Source of the DNA: Streptomyces liangshanensis
GTDB lineage: Bacteria > Actinomycetota > Actinomycetes > Streptomycetales > Streptomycetaceae
Reading direction: 5' to 3'
Length of the DNA: 64,000 bases
NCBI RefSeq assembly: GCF_011694815.1
Contig: NZ_CP050177.1
Coordinates: 3,665,001-3,729,000, forward strand
A model generated the notes under the pieces. It saw only the letters and a program-made list of their open reading frames with translations, ran no database searches and was not told where the DNA came from. Of this stretch, positions 32,762 through 41,626 are shown one piece after another. Made by a program: the position numbers and the translations under genes. Within the stretch, counting starts at the first letter, position 1, and each line of letters starts with the position of its first letter.

Positions 32762-35700
32762 GTGACCGGATTGGGTAGGTTCGGGGGCAGGCGGGGCCGA
32801 GGCGTGGTCGTCGGGGACCGGCCGTCGGACGCCGCCGCCACCGCCGCCTCCGCGACAACCACCCACAGCGCGGAGCCGGTTACGGCGCGGGGCGGGTTTC
32901 GCCGACTGCCTCTGCGTACCGTTCTGGTCATCCTTGTCGTGGTGCCGAGCCTCGCGCTCGCGCCCCTGTGGGGACTGACCACGTATCAGCTCGCCACCCG
33001 CTGGCAGTCGGAGAAGAGCGAGAGCGACCTCACCGCCTCGCTGAGCCGGCCCTCGTCGGTTCTCTTCCGGTCCCTGGAGGAGGAGCGGCGGCTCACCGCG
33101 GAGGCGCGGTCCGATCCCGGCGCCTCCACCCGCGACAAGCTGGCCGCCGCGCGGGCCGTGACCGACCGGGCCGTGACCGGCTTCCGGCCGGTGGCGGCCG
33201 AGAGCACCTCGCACGGGCAGCAGGGACTCAGCGCCGCCCTCGCCGCCACCCTGGGCGACCTCGACCGCCTCCCCGCCCAGCGCAAGGCGGTCGACTCCGG
33301 GTCCGCCGGCGACACGGCGTCGTACGACTTCTACAGCGGTACGGTCGACTCGCTGATCACCGTCTTCACCGCCCTCGGCCGCAGCAGCAACGCCGCCGCG
33401 GCCCTGCTGGCGCACACGATGGTCGACCTCTACAGCGCCATCGACATGATCGGACGCGAGGACGCCCTCCTCGGCCGCGACTGGCGGACCGGGCACCTGA
33501 AGGTCGACGAGTACGACGCGTTCGTCGACGCCGTCGGCGCGCAGGACTACCTGCTCCAGCGCGTGGCCCTCAGCCTCACCGGCGCCGAACGCGACACGTA
33601 CAAGAAGCTGACGGCCGCCAAGTCCTGGGCGGTCCAGCACGACCTGGAAGAACAGATCGTCGTCGCCGGTCCCCACCACTCGCAGGGCGAGCTGGTGCTC
33701 GGCAAGATCCACAACCAGTGGCGCGGCTCGGTGGACGCCAACTACCCGCGGCTGCTCGACCTGGCCCTCGTACGGTCCACGCACCTCAACAAGGTCTCCG
33801 CCGACAGCGTCAACGAGCTCCAGCGGACCCTGGTCATCATCAGCGCCGTCGGCCTGCTCGCCGTGATCCTGGTCATCCTCACCAGCTGGCGCCTCACCGT
33901 CACCCTGCGCCGGCGCATCCACGCGCTGCGCGAGGACGCCGTCGGACTCCAACAGCGCCTGCCCGACGTGGTGTCCCGGCTGGAGCGCGGCGAGAACGTC
34001 GACGTGGACCGCGAGGTCCGGCTCGTCGAACCCACCCCCGACGAACTCGGCGAGCTGGGGCGGGCCCTGAACGCGGCCAGCCGCAGCGCCGTCGCCACCG
34101 CCGTTCGCCAGGCCGAACAGCACCGCGGCTTCGAGCGCCTGCTCCAGCGGATCGCCCGCCGCACCCAGATACTCATCGGCCTCCAACTGCGCAAGCTGGA
34201 CGAGCTGGAGCGCACCCACGACGACCCGGACGTGCTGAACGGCCTGTTCGACCTGGACCACCTCACCGCCCGGCTGCGGCGCTACGAGGAGAACCTGGTC
34301 ATCCTCGGCGGCGGCCAGCCGCAGCGCCGCTGGCACAAGCCGGTCCAACTGCTCGACGTGCTGCGCGCCGCGCAGGGTGAGGTGCAGGACTACCGCCGGA
34401 TCGCGATCGACGTCGAGAACGAGCCCTGGGTGCACCAGCGGGCGGTGGGCGCGCTCGTGCACATCCTGGCGGAGCTCATGGAGAACGCGGCCGCCTTCTC
34501 CAAGCCGCCGACGCCGGTCGAGGTGCGGGCCGCGGTGGTCGGCCGGGGCATCGCGATCGAGATCGAGGACCGCGGGCTGGGGATGGATCCCGAGCAGTAC
34601 GCGGCCGCCAACGCGCTGATGGAGGCGCCGCCGCAGCTCGACGTGATGACGCAGGCCGACGACGTACGGCTCGGCCTGTACGTGGTCGCGCGGCTGTCGG
34701 CGGGTCTGGGCCTGCGGGTGGAGCTGCGGCCGTCCGCCTTCGGCGGCACGCGGGTGATCGTGCTGCTGCCGGAGCAGGTGGTGGTGGAGCCGGCGGGTGC
34801 GGGTGTGGGTGCCGGGGCGGGTACGGGTACGGAGCCTCGGTCGGGCGTGCTTCCCTCGGAGGGGATGCCGCTCCGGGGTGGGGGTGGGTCGGCTGTCGGA
34901 AGCTCTGTCGCGGGCGGAGGCTCGGTCGCGGGCGGGGCGGGTGCCGGGTTCGGGCCTGCTGTCGGGAGCGGTTTCGGGGCCGAGGCCGGGGCCGGGTTCG
35001 GGGCCGAGGTCGGGGCCGAGGTCGGGGCCGGGGCCGGGGCGGGGGCCGGGTTCGGGCCTGCTGTCGGGGGCGGGTCGAGGCCGCAGCCGTACGACGGGAG
35101 TGTCGCGGGCGGGCCGACGTCGCAGCCGTACGACGGGAGTCACGACGGGAGTACCGGGGCGCGGGCGCCGTACGACGGAGGTGTCGGGGCGGCGCAAGTG
35201 CCGCCCGACGACGGGCAGTTGCCCTTCCGCTCCCGGGGACGCGCGATGGCGAACGTCACCGCCTCCGCCTTCCGGCCGCCGGACGGCGACGTACCGACGC
35301 CTCCGCCGGCCGAGGCGAAACCGCTGCCCCAGCGGGTCCGCCAGGCCAGCTTGGCGCCCGAGCTGCGGCTCCCGGCGGAACCGAAGAAGCCGGACGAGCC
35401 CGACCTGTGGACGGCCCCCGACCGGTCCGGCCGGTCCGGGGCGACGATCGGCGCGTTCCAGAGGCAGTCCCGGCTGGCCCGGATGACCCCGGGCGGCGAC
35501 CACCCGGACAGCGGCGGTACGGCGGGGGGCTCCGGCGGCGACGGTCGTGGTGACGCCCAGGGCAACGTCCAGGGGGACGCCCCCGGTGACACCTACGAGC
35601 CCTTCGGTGAGCGTGTCCGTGACAGCCGCGGTTACCCCCCTGTTTACGCCCCCGGTTACGGCAACGATCACACCAACGGCTACAACTACGGCTACGGCAA

Positions 35701-35830
35701 CGGCGATGCCAGTGGCGGCGCCGGCAGTGGCGATGGCGGCGGCGATGGCAATGGTGTCGGCAACGGCTACGGTGACGGGCTCACCGCGCCCGACTGGCCC
35801 GGCTCTCCTAGGACGGATGATCGAGAATGA
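32762..35830 (+). CDS. cvnA: Conservon sensor-like histidine kinase CvnA with NIT domain
   Basis: A 1,022-residue membrane protein. GTG 32762 (VTGLGRFGG) is the best start, after GAGGGGAG. Helix 1 (VLVILVVVPSLALAPLWGL) and helix 2 near residue 360 (TLVIISAVGLLAVILVILTS) flank a nitrate/nitrite-sensing-like extracellular domain. A HAMP-like stretch follows, then an HATPase with N box ELMENAAAFS, G1 EDRGLGMD and GLYVVARL. As in other CvnA proteins the phospho-acceptor region is atypical. The last 350 residues are disordered, with GFGAEVGAEVGAGAG-type repeats and Gly/Asn/Tyr-rich text. It starts the cvnABCD operon. Confidence 0.93.
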   Translation: MTGLGRFGGRRGRGVVVGDRPSDAAATAASATTTHSAEPVTARGGFRRLPLRTVLVILVVVPSLALAPLWGLTTYQLATRWQSEKSESDLTASLSRPSSVLFRSLEEERRLTAEARSDPGASTRDKLAAARAVTDRAVTGFRPVAAESTSHGQQGLSAALAATLGDLDRLPAQRKAVDSGSAGDTASYDFYSGTVDSLITVFTALGRSSNAAAALLAHTMVDLYSAIDMIGREDALLGRDWRTGHLKVDEYDAFVDAVGAQDYLLQRVALSLTGAERDTYKKLTAAKSWAVQHDLEEQIVVAGPHHSQGELVLGKIHNQWRGSVDANYPRLLDLALVRSTHLNKVSADSVNELQRTLVIISAVGLLAVILVILTSWRLTVTLRRRIHALREDAVGLQQRLPDVVSRLERGENVDVDREVRLVEPTPDELGELGRALNAASRSAVATAVRQAEQHRGFERLLQRIARRTQILIGLQLRKLDELERTHDDPDVLNGLFDLDHLTARLRRYEENLVILGGGQPQRRWHKPVQLLDVLRAAQGEVQDYRRIAIDVENEPWVHQRAVGALVHILAELMENAAAFSKPPTPVEVRAAVVGRGIAIEIEDRGLGMDPEQYAAANALMEAPPQLDVMTQADDVRLGLYVVARLSAGLGLRVELRPSAFGGTRVIVLLPEQVVVEPAGAGVGAGAGTGTEPRSGVLPSEGMPLRGGGGSAVGSSVAGGGSVAGGAGAGFGPAVGSGFGAEAGAGFGAEVGAEVGAGAGAGAGFGPAVGGGSRPQPYDGSVAGGPTSQPYDGSHDGSTGARAPYDGGVGAAQVPPDDGQLPFRSRGRAMANVTASAFRPPDGDVPTPPPAEAKPLPQRVRQASLAPELRLPAEPKKPDEPDLWTAPDRSGRSGATIGAFQRQSRLARMTPGGDHPDSGGTAGGSGGDGRGDAQGNVQGDAPGDTYEPFGERVRDSRGYPPVYAPGYGNDHTNGYNYGYGNGDASGGAGSGDGGGDGNGVGNGYGDGLTAPDWPGSPRTDDRE

Positions 35831-36258
35831 CGCAGCGAACGACGGCCACCGACTTGGACCTGGACTGGCTCCTGGACGGCCTGGTCGATCAGGTCACGGG
35901 CACCCGGTACGCCATCCTGCTGTCCGACGACGGCCTCGCGATCAGTCGCTCGCGGACCATCGACCGGTCGGACGCCGAGCGGCTCGCCGCGATCGCCACC
36001 GGCCAGCAGAGCCTTGCCCGCGGCGCCGGGCAGCTCTTCGGCGGCGGACCGGTGCACCAGGTCATCGTCGAGATGGCCGGCCTCTGGCTGTTCGTGATAT
36101 CCGCCGGCCACGGCACCCACCTGGCGGTGATCGCCTCCCAGGATGTCGACGCCGAGCTGATGAGCGTCGCGATGCACACCCTGGTCCAGCAGGTCGGCCA
36201 GCGGCTGGGCACCGACGCGCGCACCCCGGCGTCCGACGACGCCGGGCGGGCCGGATGA
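35827..36258 (+). CDS. cvnB: Conservon roadblock/LC7 protein CvnB
   Basis: A 143-residue roadblock/LC7 protein, the probable GTPase-activating partner of CvnD. LDWLLDGLVDQVTGTRYAIL, LLSDDGLAISRSRTIDR and QVIVEMAGLWLFVISAGHGT are the family's sheet and helix elements. It overlaps the cvnA stop by 4 nt (ATGA). The order cvnA-B-C-D is conserved in streptomycetes and the proteins form a membrane-associated, G-protein-like complex. Confidence 0.95.
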   Translation: MTQRTTATDLDLDWLLDGLVDQVTGTRYAILLSDDGLAISRSRTIDRSDAERLAAIATGQQSLARGAGQLFGGGPVHQVIVEMAGLWLFVISAGHGTHLAVIASQDVDAELMSVAMHTLVQQVGQRLGTDARTPASDDAGRAG

Positions 36259-36653
36259 GGCACTGGGCCGAGGGGTTCGACGACGATGACGACGACGAGC
36301 AACTGGTCCGTCCGTACACGATCACCAGCGGCCGCACCGCCCCGGAGCGGGCGGACCTGACACTGATCACGCTGTTGACGACCGTGCCCGACATCACCCC
36401 CCGGGGGGCGCTCGCGGCGCGGCGGATGCAGCCGGAGCACCGCACGATCCTCGCGATGTGCCGGGAGCCCAAGGCGGTGGTGGAAGTCGCCGCCGAACTG
36501 GGCCTCCCGGTGTCGCTGACCAAGATCCTCATCGGCGATCTGGTCGACTCCGGGCAGATGTGGGCCCGTGCGCCGCGGCCGTTCACCCGGCCGGGCGGCC
36601 TTCCCGACATGACAATCCTTGAGGCGGTGAGAGATGGACTACGCCAGCTCTGA
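36255..36653 (+). CDS. cvnC: Conservon DUF742 protein CvnC
   Basis: A 132-residue DUF742 protein with a winged-helix-like core. After an acidic run (FDDDDDDEQ) come LVRPYTITSGRT, the MQPEHRTILAMCREPKAVVE and AAELGLPVSLTKILIGDL segments typical of the family and MTILEAVRDGLRQL at the end. It overlaps cvnB by 4 nt and cvnD by 20 nt, so translation is coupled. Confidence 0.94.
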   Translation: MRHWAEGFDDDDDDEQLVRPYTITSGRTAPERADLTLITLLTTVPDITPRGALAARRMQPEHRTILAMCREPKAVVEVAAELGLPVSLTKILIGDLVDSGQMWARAPRPFTRPGGLPDMTILEAVRDGLRQL

Positions 36654-37233
36654 GCACGCGGCGGGGCGTACGGACGCCGCTCCCCTGGCGGTGAAGATCC
36701 TCGTCGCCGGCGGGTTCGGCGTCGGCAAGACGACCCTGGTCGGCGCGGTGAGCGAGGTCGCCCCGCTGCACACCGAGGAGTACCTGACCCTGGCCAGCGT
36801 GGGCGTGGACGACCTGGAGGGTCTGAACAGCAAGTTCACCACCACCGTCGCCCTCGACTTCGGGCGGATCACCATCAGCGACGACCTCGTGGTCTTCCTG
36901 TTCGGCACCCCCGGGCAGGAGCGCTTCTGGTTCATGTGGAACGACCTGGTCAACGGGGCGATGGGGGCCGTGGTCCTGGTCGACACCCGGCGGCTGGACG
37001 TCAGCTTCGCCTCGATCGACTTCTTCGAGAGCCGCGGCATCCCGTTCGTCGTCGGCGTCAACTGCTTCCACGGGGTACGGGACCGGAGCGCGGAGGAGAT
37101 CCGCGCGGCGCTCGCCCTGGACCCCCAGGTCCCGCTGCTGCTCTGCGACGCCCGCGACCGCGGGGCGGGGCGCGACGTACTGCTGGCGCTCGTGGACCAC
37201 CTGATGGCCAGTCAGTCGACGTCGTCCGTCTAG
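36634..37233 (+). CDS. cvnD: Conservon GTP-binding protein CvnD
   Basis: A 199-residue Ras-like GTPase (MglA-related). The P-loop GGFGVGKTT is at residues 26-34, the switch II FLFGTPGQERF near 89 and the NCFHGVRD base-recognition region near 143, where the usual NKxD is replaced as in other CvnD proteins. It is the last gene of the conservon; the SMI1 gene follows after 12 nt and may be co-transcribed. Confidence 0.95.
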   Translation: MDYASSEHAAGRTDAAPLAVKILVAGGFGVGKTTLVGAVSEVAPLHTEEYLTLASVGVDDLEGLNSKFTTTVALDFGRITISDDLVVFLFGTPGQERFWFMWNDLVNGAMGAVVLVDTRRLDVSFASIDFFESRGIPFVVGVNCFHGVRDRSAEEIRAALALDPQVPLLLCDARDRGAGRDVLLALVDHLMASQSTSSV

Positions 37234-37245
37234 GAGTTGGGGGCC

Positions 37246-37923
37246 ATGAGTACGAGCACATGGGCGGGCGTACGGGACCGGGTGCTCGGGCTCGCCGAAC
37301 GCCCCGGCGCGGACCAGGTGTTCGGGGCGCGGGGGCACGGCTTCCGCCTCGGTCCGGTCATGGACGAGGTACAACTCCGGTCGCTGGAGGCGGACCTGGG
37401 CGTGGGGCTGCCCGCGTCGTACCGCGCCTTCCTGCTCCACGTCGGGGGAGGCGGCGCCGGCCCCGACTACGGCCTGATGACGCCGACCCCGGGCGACGGC
37501 GGGTGGCAGTGGCGCGGCACCGGGCTCGGCTTCTCCGCCGCGCCGACCACCGCCGAGTTCGCCGGACGGCCCTTCGTGGCGGAGGCACTGGCGGGTGAGC
37601 TCGCCGCACTGGAGGCGCGGGAGCCCGGGGAGGACGCCTACGCGTCGGAGGAGGAGTTCCGGCGCGCGTACGCGGCCTGGGACGCGCGCTACGAGGAGCT
37701 GTACGACGCGCAGGAGGCGGGCGCGGTGTTCCTCAGCGAGCAGGGATGCGGCTACTCGTCACTGATGGTGATGACGGGGCCGCACCGAGGTGCCATCTGG
37801 GAGGACCTGCGGCCGATGGACCGGGGGATCGTGCCGACCGGGCACAACTTCGGTGACTGGTACCGGAGTTGGCTGGAGCGTACCGAGCGGGATCTCGCGG
37901 GGGTTCGGCCGACCGCGACGTAG
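37246..37923 (+). CDS. SMI1/KNR4 (SUKH) family protein
   Basis: A 225-residue SUKH-fold protein. VMDEVQLRSLEADLGVGLPA followed by SYRAFLLHVGGGGAGPDYGL near residues 36-75 is the hallmark of the SMI1/KNR4 superfamily. LSEQGCGYSSLMVMTGPHRG and IWEDLRPMDRGIVP follow. SUKH proteins are frequent immunity proteins against nuclease toxins, but many are stand-alone. No toxin gene is adjacent: it sits behind the conservon and before mca. ATG 37246 has TAGGAG 9 nt upstream. Confidence 0.88.
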   Translation: MSTSTWAGVRDRVLGLAERPGADQVFGARGHGFRLGPVMDEVQLRSLEADLGVGLPASYRAFLLHVGGGGAGPDYGLMTPTPGDGGWQWRGTGLGFSAAPTTAEFAGRPFVAEALAGELAALEAREPGEDAYASEEEFRRAYAAWDARYEELYDAQEAGAVFLSEQGCGYSSLMVMTGPHRGAIWEDLRPMDRGIVPTGHNFGDWYRSWLERTERDLAGVRPTAT

Positions 37924-37964
37924 CGCAGCCCGGCGCCACGCGCGGGTGAAGGAGAATGGGTCCC

Positions 37965-38813
37965 ATGACTGACCGACCCTTGACGCTCATGGCCGTGCAC
38001 GCCCACCCCGACGACGAAGCCACCGGAACCGGAGGGGTCCTCGCGCGATACGCGGCGGAAGGCATCCGTACGGTACTCGTCACCTGTACCGACGGCGGTT
38101 GCGGCGACGGACCCGGGGGTGTCAAACCGGGCGATCCCGGGCACGATCCGGCGGCCGTCGCCGCGATGCGCCGGGACGAACTCGCCGCGAGCTGTGACGT
38201 CCTGAAGATCAGCGATCTGGAGATGCTGGACTACGCCGACTCCGGGATGATGGGCTGGGCCACCAACGACGCTCCCGGGGCGTTCTGGCGGACCCCCGTG
38301 GAGGTGGGCGCCGCCCGGCTGGCGGAGCTGATGCGGCTCTACCGGCCGGATGTGGTCGTCACGTACGACGAGAACGGCTTCTACGGGCACCCCGACCACA
38401 TCCAGGCCCACCGCATCACGATGGCGGCGCTGGAGATGATCGAGGCGGAGCCCACCCCGCTCACCCCCAAGGTGTACTGGACGACCATGCCCCGGTCGGC
38501 GATGCGGCGGTTCGGCGAGACGCTCCGCGAGTTCGGCGAGGAGATGCCGGAGCCGGATCCCGACGAGGCCAGCCCGGCGTTCGAGATCGGCCTTCCCGAC
38601 GACGAGATCACCACGTGGGTGGACGCGACCGCGTTCAGTGACCAGAAGTTCGACGCGCTGGCGGCGCATGCCAGTCAGGGCGAGAACATCTTCTTCCTCA
38701 AGATGGGGAGAGAGCGGTTCGGCGGCCTGATGGGCATGGAGACGTTCGTACGGGTCAAGGACACGACGGGCGCGGCGCTGCCCGAGAACGATCTCTTCGC
38801 CGGGCTGCGCTGA
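37965..38813 (+). CDS. mca: Mycothiol S-conjugate amidase (PIG-L/LmbE family)
   Basis: A 282-residue zinc amidase. The metal motif AVHAHPDDEATGTGG (His14, Asp17) near the N terminus and FYGHPDHIQAH (His142, His145) are complete. Length and the C-terminal FFLKMGRERFGGLMGMETFV favour Mca, which cleaves mycothiol conjugates in detoxification, over the related deacetylase MshB. ATG 37965 has GAAGGAG 11 nt upstream. Convergent with the CDF gene. Confidence 0.9.
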   Translation: MTDRPLTLMAVHAHPDDEATGTGGVLARYAAEGIRTVLVTCTDGGCGDGPGGVKPGDPGHDPAAVAAMRRDELAASCDVLKISDLEMLDYADSGMMGWATNDAPGAFWRTPVEVGAARLAELMRLYRPDVVVTYDENGFYGHPDHIQAHRITMAALEMIEAEPTPLTPKVYWTTMPRSAMRRFGETLREFGEEMPEPDPDEASPAFEIGLPDDEITTWVDATAFSDQKFDALAAHASQGENIFFLKMGRERFGGLMGMETFVRVKDTTGAALPENDLFAGLR

Positions 38814-38919
38814 CCTGCTTGTTCGGGGGAGTCCCGGGGGGTCCGAGCGGGTCCCGGCGGGGGGCGGCCGGGGGGCGGCCCGCGTCGGGACTTTCGCCGA
38901 CGGCGCTGACGCGGGTCGG

Positions 38920-39675
38920 TCAGCCGCAGCAGGTGCAGGCGGAGGCGGCGCGGGGGGTGTCCGCCTCGCCGGCCGGGGGCGTGACGACCGTACGGAGGTC
39001 GGCGGGGGCGGACGCGGGCCCCGTACCGAAGTCGGCGGAGGACGGCGCGCAGCAGCCCTTCCCCCGCCACGCGTCACGCCCCTCCTTCACCGCCACGACC
39101 GCGATGGCGAGGGCCGCGACCGGGTCGGCCCAGGACCAGCCGAGGGCGGCGTTCAGCACCAGGCCGGTCAGCAGGACGCCCGAGAGGTACGTGCAGAGCA
39201 GCGTCTGCCGGGAGTCGGCGACGGCCGAGGCGGAGCCGAGTTCGCGGCCGGCCGCGCGCTGGGCCGCGGAGAGGAACGGCATCACCGCCAGGGACAGCGC
39301 GGCGATCGCGATGCCGGGGAGCGAGCGGTCGGCCTCGCCGGTGCCGGTCAGAGTCCGTACGGCGTCGACGCCGACGTAGGCGGCCAGGGCGAAGAAGGAC
39401 AGGGCGATGATCCGCAGGGTGGTCGCCTCGCGGGCTTCCCGTACGGCGTGCTCGCGGGCGGAGAACTGCCAGGCGACCGCCGCCGCCGAGGAGACCTCGA
39501 TGACGGAGTCCAGGCCGAAGCCGATCAGCGCGGTGGACGAGGCCATCGTCCCGGCGGTGATCGCGACGACCGCCTCGATCGCGTTGTAGGTGATCGTCGC
39601 GGCGACCAACAGCCGTATGCGCCGGGTCAGGACATCGCGGCGGGCCGTCCCCGGCCCGAGGGACACGGTGGCCAT
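38920..39675 (-). CDS. CDF-like metal exporter with Cys-rich C terminus
   Basis: A 251-residue cation diffusion facilitator-like protein. Five to six helices include LLVAATITYNAIEAVVAITA, ASSTALIGFGLDSVIEVSSA (with the metal-site Asp in FGLDS) and LLTGLVLNAALGWSWADPVA (ADP with a second ligand Asp). The tail carries CC and CTCCG Cys clusters, fitting soft-metal handling. The ATG overlaps the stop of the CmtR-like gene (TGATG), so the sensor and exporter form one operon; Cd, Pb or Zn efflux is likely. Confidence 0.85.
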   Translation of the reverse strand: MATVSLGPGTARRDVLTRRIRLLVAATITYNAIEAVVAITAGTMASSTALIGFGLDSVIEVSSAAAVAWQFSAREHAVREAREATTLRIIALSFFALAAYVGVDAVRTLTGTGEADRSLPGIAIAALSLAVMPFLSAAQRAAGRELGSASAVADSRQTLLCTYLSGVLLTGLVLNAALGWSWADPVAALAIAVVAVKEGRDAWRGKGCCAPSSADFGTGPASAPADLRTVVTPPAGEADTPRAASACTCCG

Positions 39676-40010
39676 CAGCAGCACTCCCCCGTGGCCGCGT
39701 CCGCGCAGGTCCGGTCCGACTCGACGGCCACCACCGCGGCGAGCAGGTGCTCCAGGGCCTGGCCGAGGCGGGGGTCGGCCAGCTCGTAGCGGGTGCGGCG
39801 CCCGTCGGGCACGGTGACGACGAGGCCGCAGTCGCGCAGGCAGGCCAGGTGGTTGGAGAGCCGGGTCCGGGAGACGCCGAGGGTGTCGGCGAGGTCGGAG
39901 GGGTAGGCCGGCGCCTCGCGCAGGACGAGAAGGATGCGGCAGCGGATCGGGTCGGCGAGGGCGCGGCCGAACCGCGCCAGCACCTCGATGTCAGGGGCAA
40001 GAGTCAGCAC
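39675..40010 (-). CDS. CmtR-like ArsR-family metal sensor
   Basis: A 111-residue winged-helix repressor close to mycobacterial CmtR. RFGRALADPIRCRILLVLRE and LGVSRTRLSNHLACLRDCGL are the ArsR core. The CLRDC pair on the recognition helix and a third Cys in ESDRTCADA match the three Cys ligands of CmtR for Cd(II)/Pb(II); the C-terminal CC is extra. GTG 40010 is the likely start. It probably represses itself and the CDF exporter from the AT-richer stretch at 40011-40050. Confidence 0.88.
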   Translation of the reverse strand: MLTLAPDIEVLARFGRALADPIRCRILLVLREAPAYPSDLADTLGVSRTRLSNHLACLRDCGLVVTVPDGRRTRYELADPRLGQALEHLLAAVVAVESDRTCADAATGECC

Positions 40011-40174
40011 CCGTATGACAGTACAGCAGATCCTGAATTCACAGAAGCATGGATCGTTCACCCCGGCCGGACCCCGGCCGGACACCTTGCTTGGGTACGG
40101 TGCGCCGGAGTCCCGCGACGGCTGTTGCCCGAGGACGCGGGACGCGGTCGTGAGCCGCTGCGAAGGAGTGGGCG

Positions 40175-41440
40175 ATGGACGGAGTCAGGAACCCGGGCGC
40201 GGGCGGGGAGTTGAAGCGGCGCCTGGGGCTGTCCGACGCGGTACTGATCGGTCTCGGGTCGATGATCGGGGCCGGTGTCTTCGCCGCGCTCGCGCCGGCC
40301 GCCCGCGCCGCCGGGTCGGGTCTGCTGCCCGGGCTGGCCCTCGCCGCCGTCGTCGCCTACTGCAACGCCACGTCCTCGGCCCGGCTGGCCGCCCGCCACC
40401 CGGCCTCCGGCGGCACCTACGTCTACGGCCGCGAACGCCTCGGGCCCTTCTGGGGTTACGTCGCCGGCTGGGCGTTCGTCGTCGGCAAGACCGCCTCCTG
40501 CGCTGCCATGGCCCTGACCGTGGGCACGTACGCCTGGCCCGGCCGGGCCCACGAGGTCGCGGTGGCCGCCGTGGTGGCGCTGACGGCGCTCAGCTACACC
40601 GGCGTGCGGAAGAGCGCGCGGCTGACGCGCGTCGTCGTCGCGGTGGTGCTGGCGGTGCTCGCCGCAGTGGTCGTGGCCTGCCTGACCGGCGGGACCGCCC
40701 AGGCCGCCCGCCTGGACATCGGTACGGACGCCACGGCGGGCGGCGTCCTCCAGGCGGCCGGGCTGCTGTTCTTCGCGTTCGCCGGCTACGCCCGGATCGC
40801 CACGCTCGGCGAGGAGGTCCGCGACCCGGCCCGTACCATCCCCCGCGCGATCCCCCTCGCCCTGGGCATCACCCTCGTCGTCTACGCCTGCGTGGCGGTC
40901 GCGGTCCTCGCGGTGCTCGGGCCCGACCGGCTCGCGCACGCCACCGAACCGCTCACGGAGGCCGTACGGGCGGCCGGCGCGCCCGCCCTCGCCCCCGTCG
41001 TACGCGTCGGCGCCGCCGTCGCGGCCCTCGGCTCCCTGCTCGCGCTGATCCTCGGCGTGTCCCGTACCACGCTCGCCATGGCCCGCGACGGGCACCTGCC
41101 CCGCACCCTGGCCGCCGTCCATCCGCGCTTCGGCGTACCGCACCACGCCGAGATCGCCGTCGGCGCGGTCGTCGCCGTCGCCGCGGCCACCGCCGACCTG
41201 CGCGGCGCGATCGGCTTCTCCTCCTTCGGCGTCCTGGCCTACTACGCGATCGCCAACGCCGCCGCGCGCACGCTCTCCCCGTCCGAGGGCCGCCCGCCAC
41301 GGGCGGTCCCCGTCGTCGGCCTGGCCGGCTGCGCGGCCCTCGCCCTCGCCCTGCCGCTGGACTCCGTCCTCGCAGGGGCGGCGGTGCTGGCGGTCGGGGC
41401 GGGTGTGTACGGGGTACGGAGGGCACGTACGGCCGACTGA
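40175..41440 (+). CDS. APC-superfamily amino acid permease
   Basis: A 421-residue membrane transporter with about 12 helices. The N-terminal LSDAVLIGLGSMIGAGVFAA carries the G-S-M-I-G-A-G substrate-binding loop of APC permeases. ASGGTYVYGRERLGPFWGYV and FAFAGYARIATLGEEVRDPA (with the conserved GEE and P-x-R-x-IPRAI) follow. Substrate cannot be assigned. ATG 40175 has GAAGGAG 9 nt upstream. Monocistronic, divergent from the metal-resistance pair. Confidence 0.92.
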   Translation: MDGVRNPGAGGELKRRLGLSDAVLIGLGSMIGAGVFAALAPAARAAGSGLLPGLALAAVVAYCNATSSARLAARHPASGGTYVYGRERLGPFWGYVAGWAFVVGKTASCAAMALTVGTYAWPGRAHEVAVAAVVALTALSYTGVRKSARLTRVVVAVVLAVLAAVVVACLTGGTAQAARLDIGTDATAGGVLQAAGLLFFAFAGYARIATLGEEVRDPARTIPRAIPLALGITLVVYACVAVAVLAVLGPDRLAHATEPLTEAVRAAGAPALAPVVRVGAAVAALGSLLALILGVSRTTLAMARDGHLPRTLAAVHPRFGVPHHAEIAVGAVVAVAAATADLRGAIGFSSFGVLAYYAIANAAARTLSPSEGRPPRAVPVVGLAGCAALALALPLDSVLAGAAVLAVGAGVYGVRRARTAD

Positions 41441-41626
41441 CGCTGACCAACCATCCGGACTTCGCCCACGAAAGCGGCCCGCCCACGGTCCGGCCGTGGT
41501 CCGCCCGCCGCCCGCTCGCGATCCGGCCGGTCGGCGACTCGCGCGTCCCTGTCAGTACCCGGCGATAGCCTCGCGCCGACCGAGCGTCCGCAAGCACAGC
41601 ACCCGGCCGAACAGGACAACCCATCT

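Noticed and set aside
32582..35671. A 1,029-codon minus-strand open frame opposite cvnA
   Set aside because: Antisense shadow. The plus strand shows all CvnA motifs and overlaps cvnB by ATGA.
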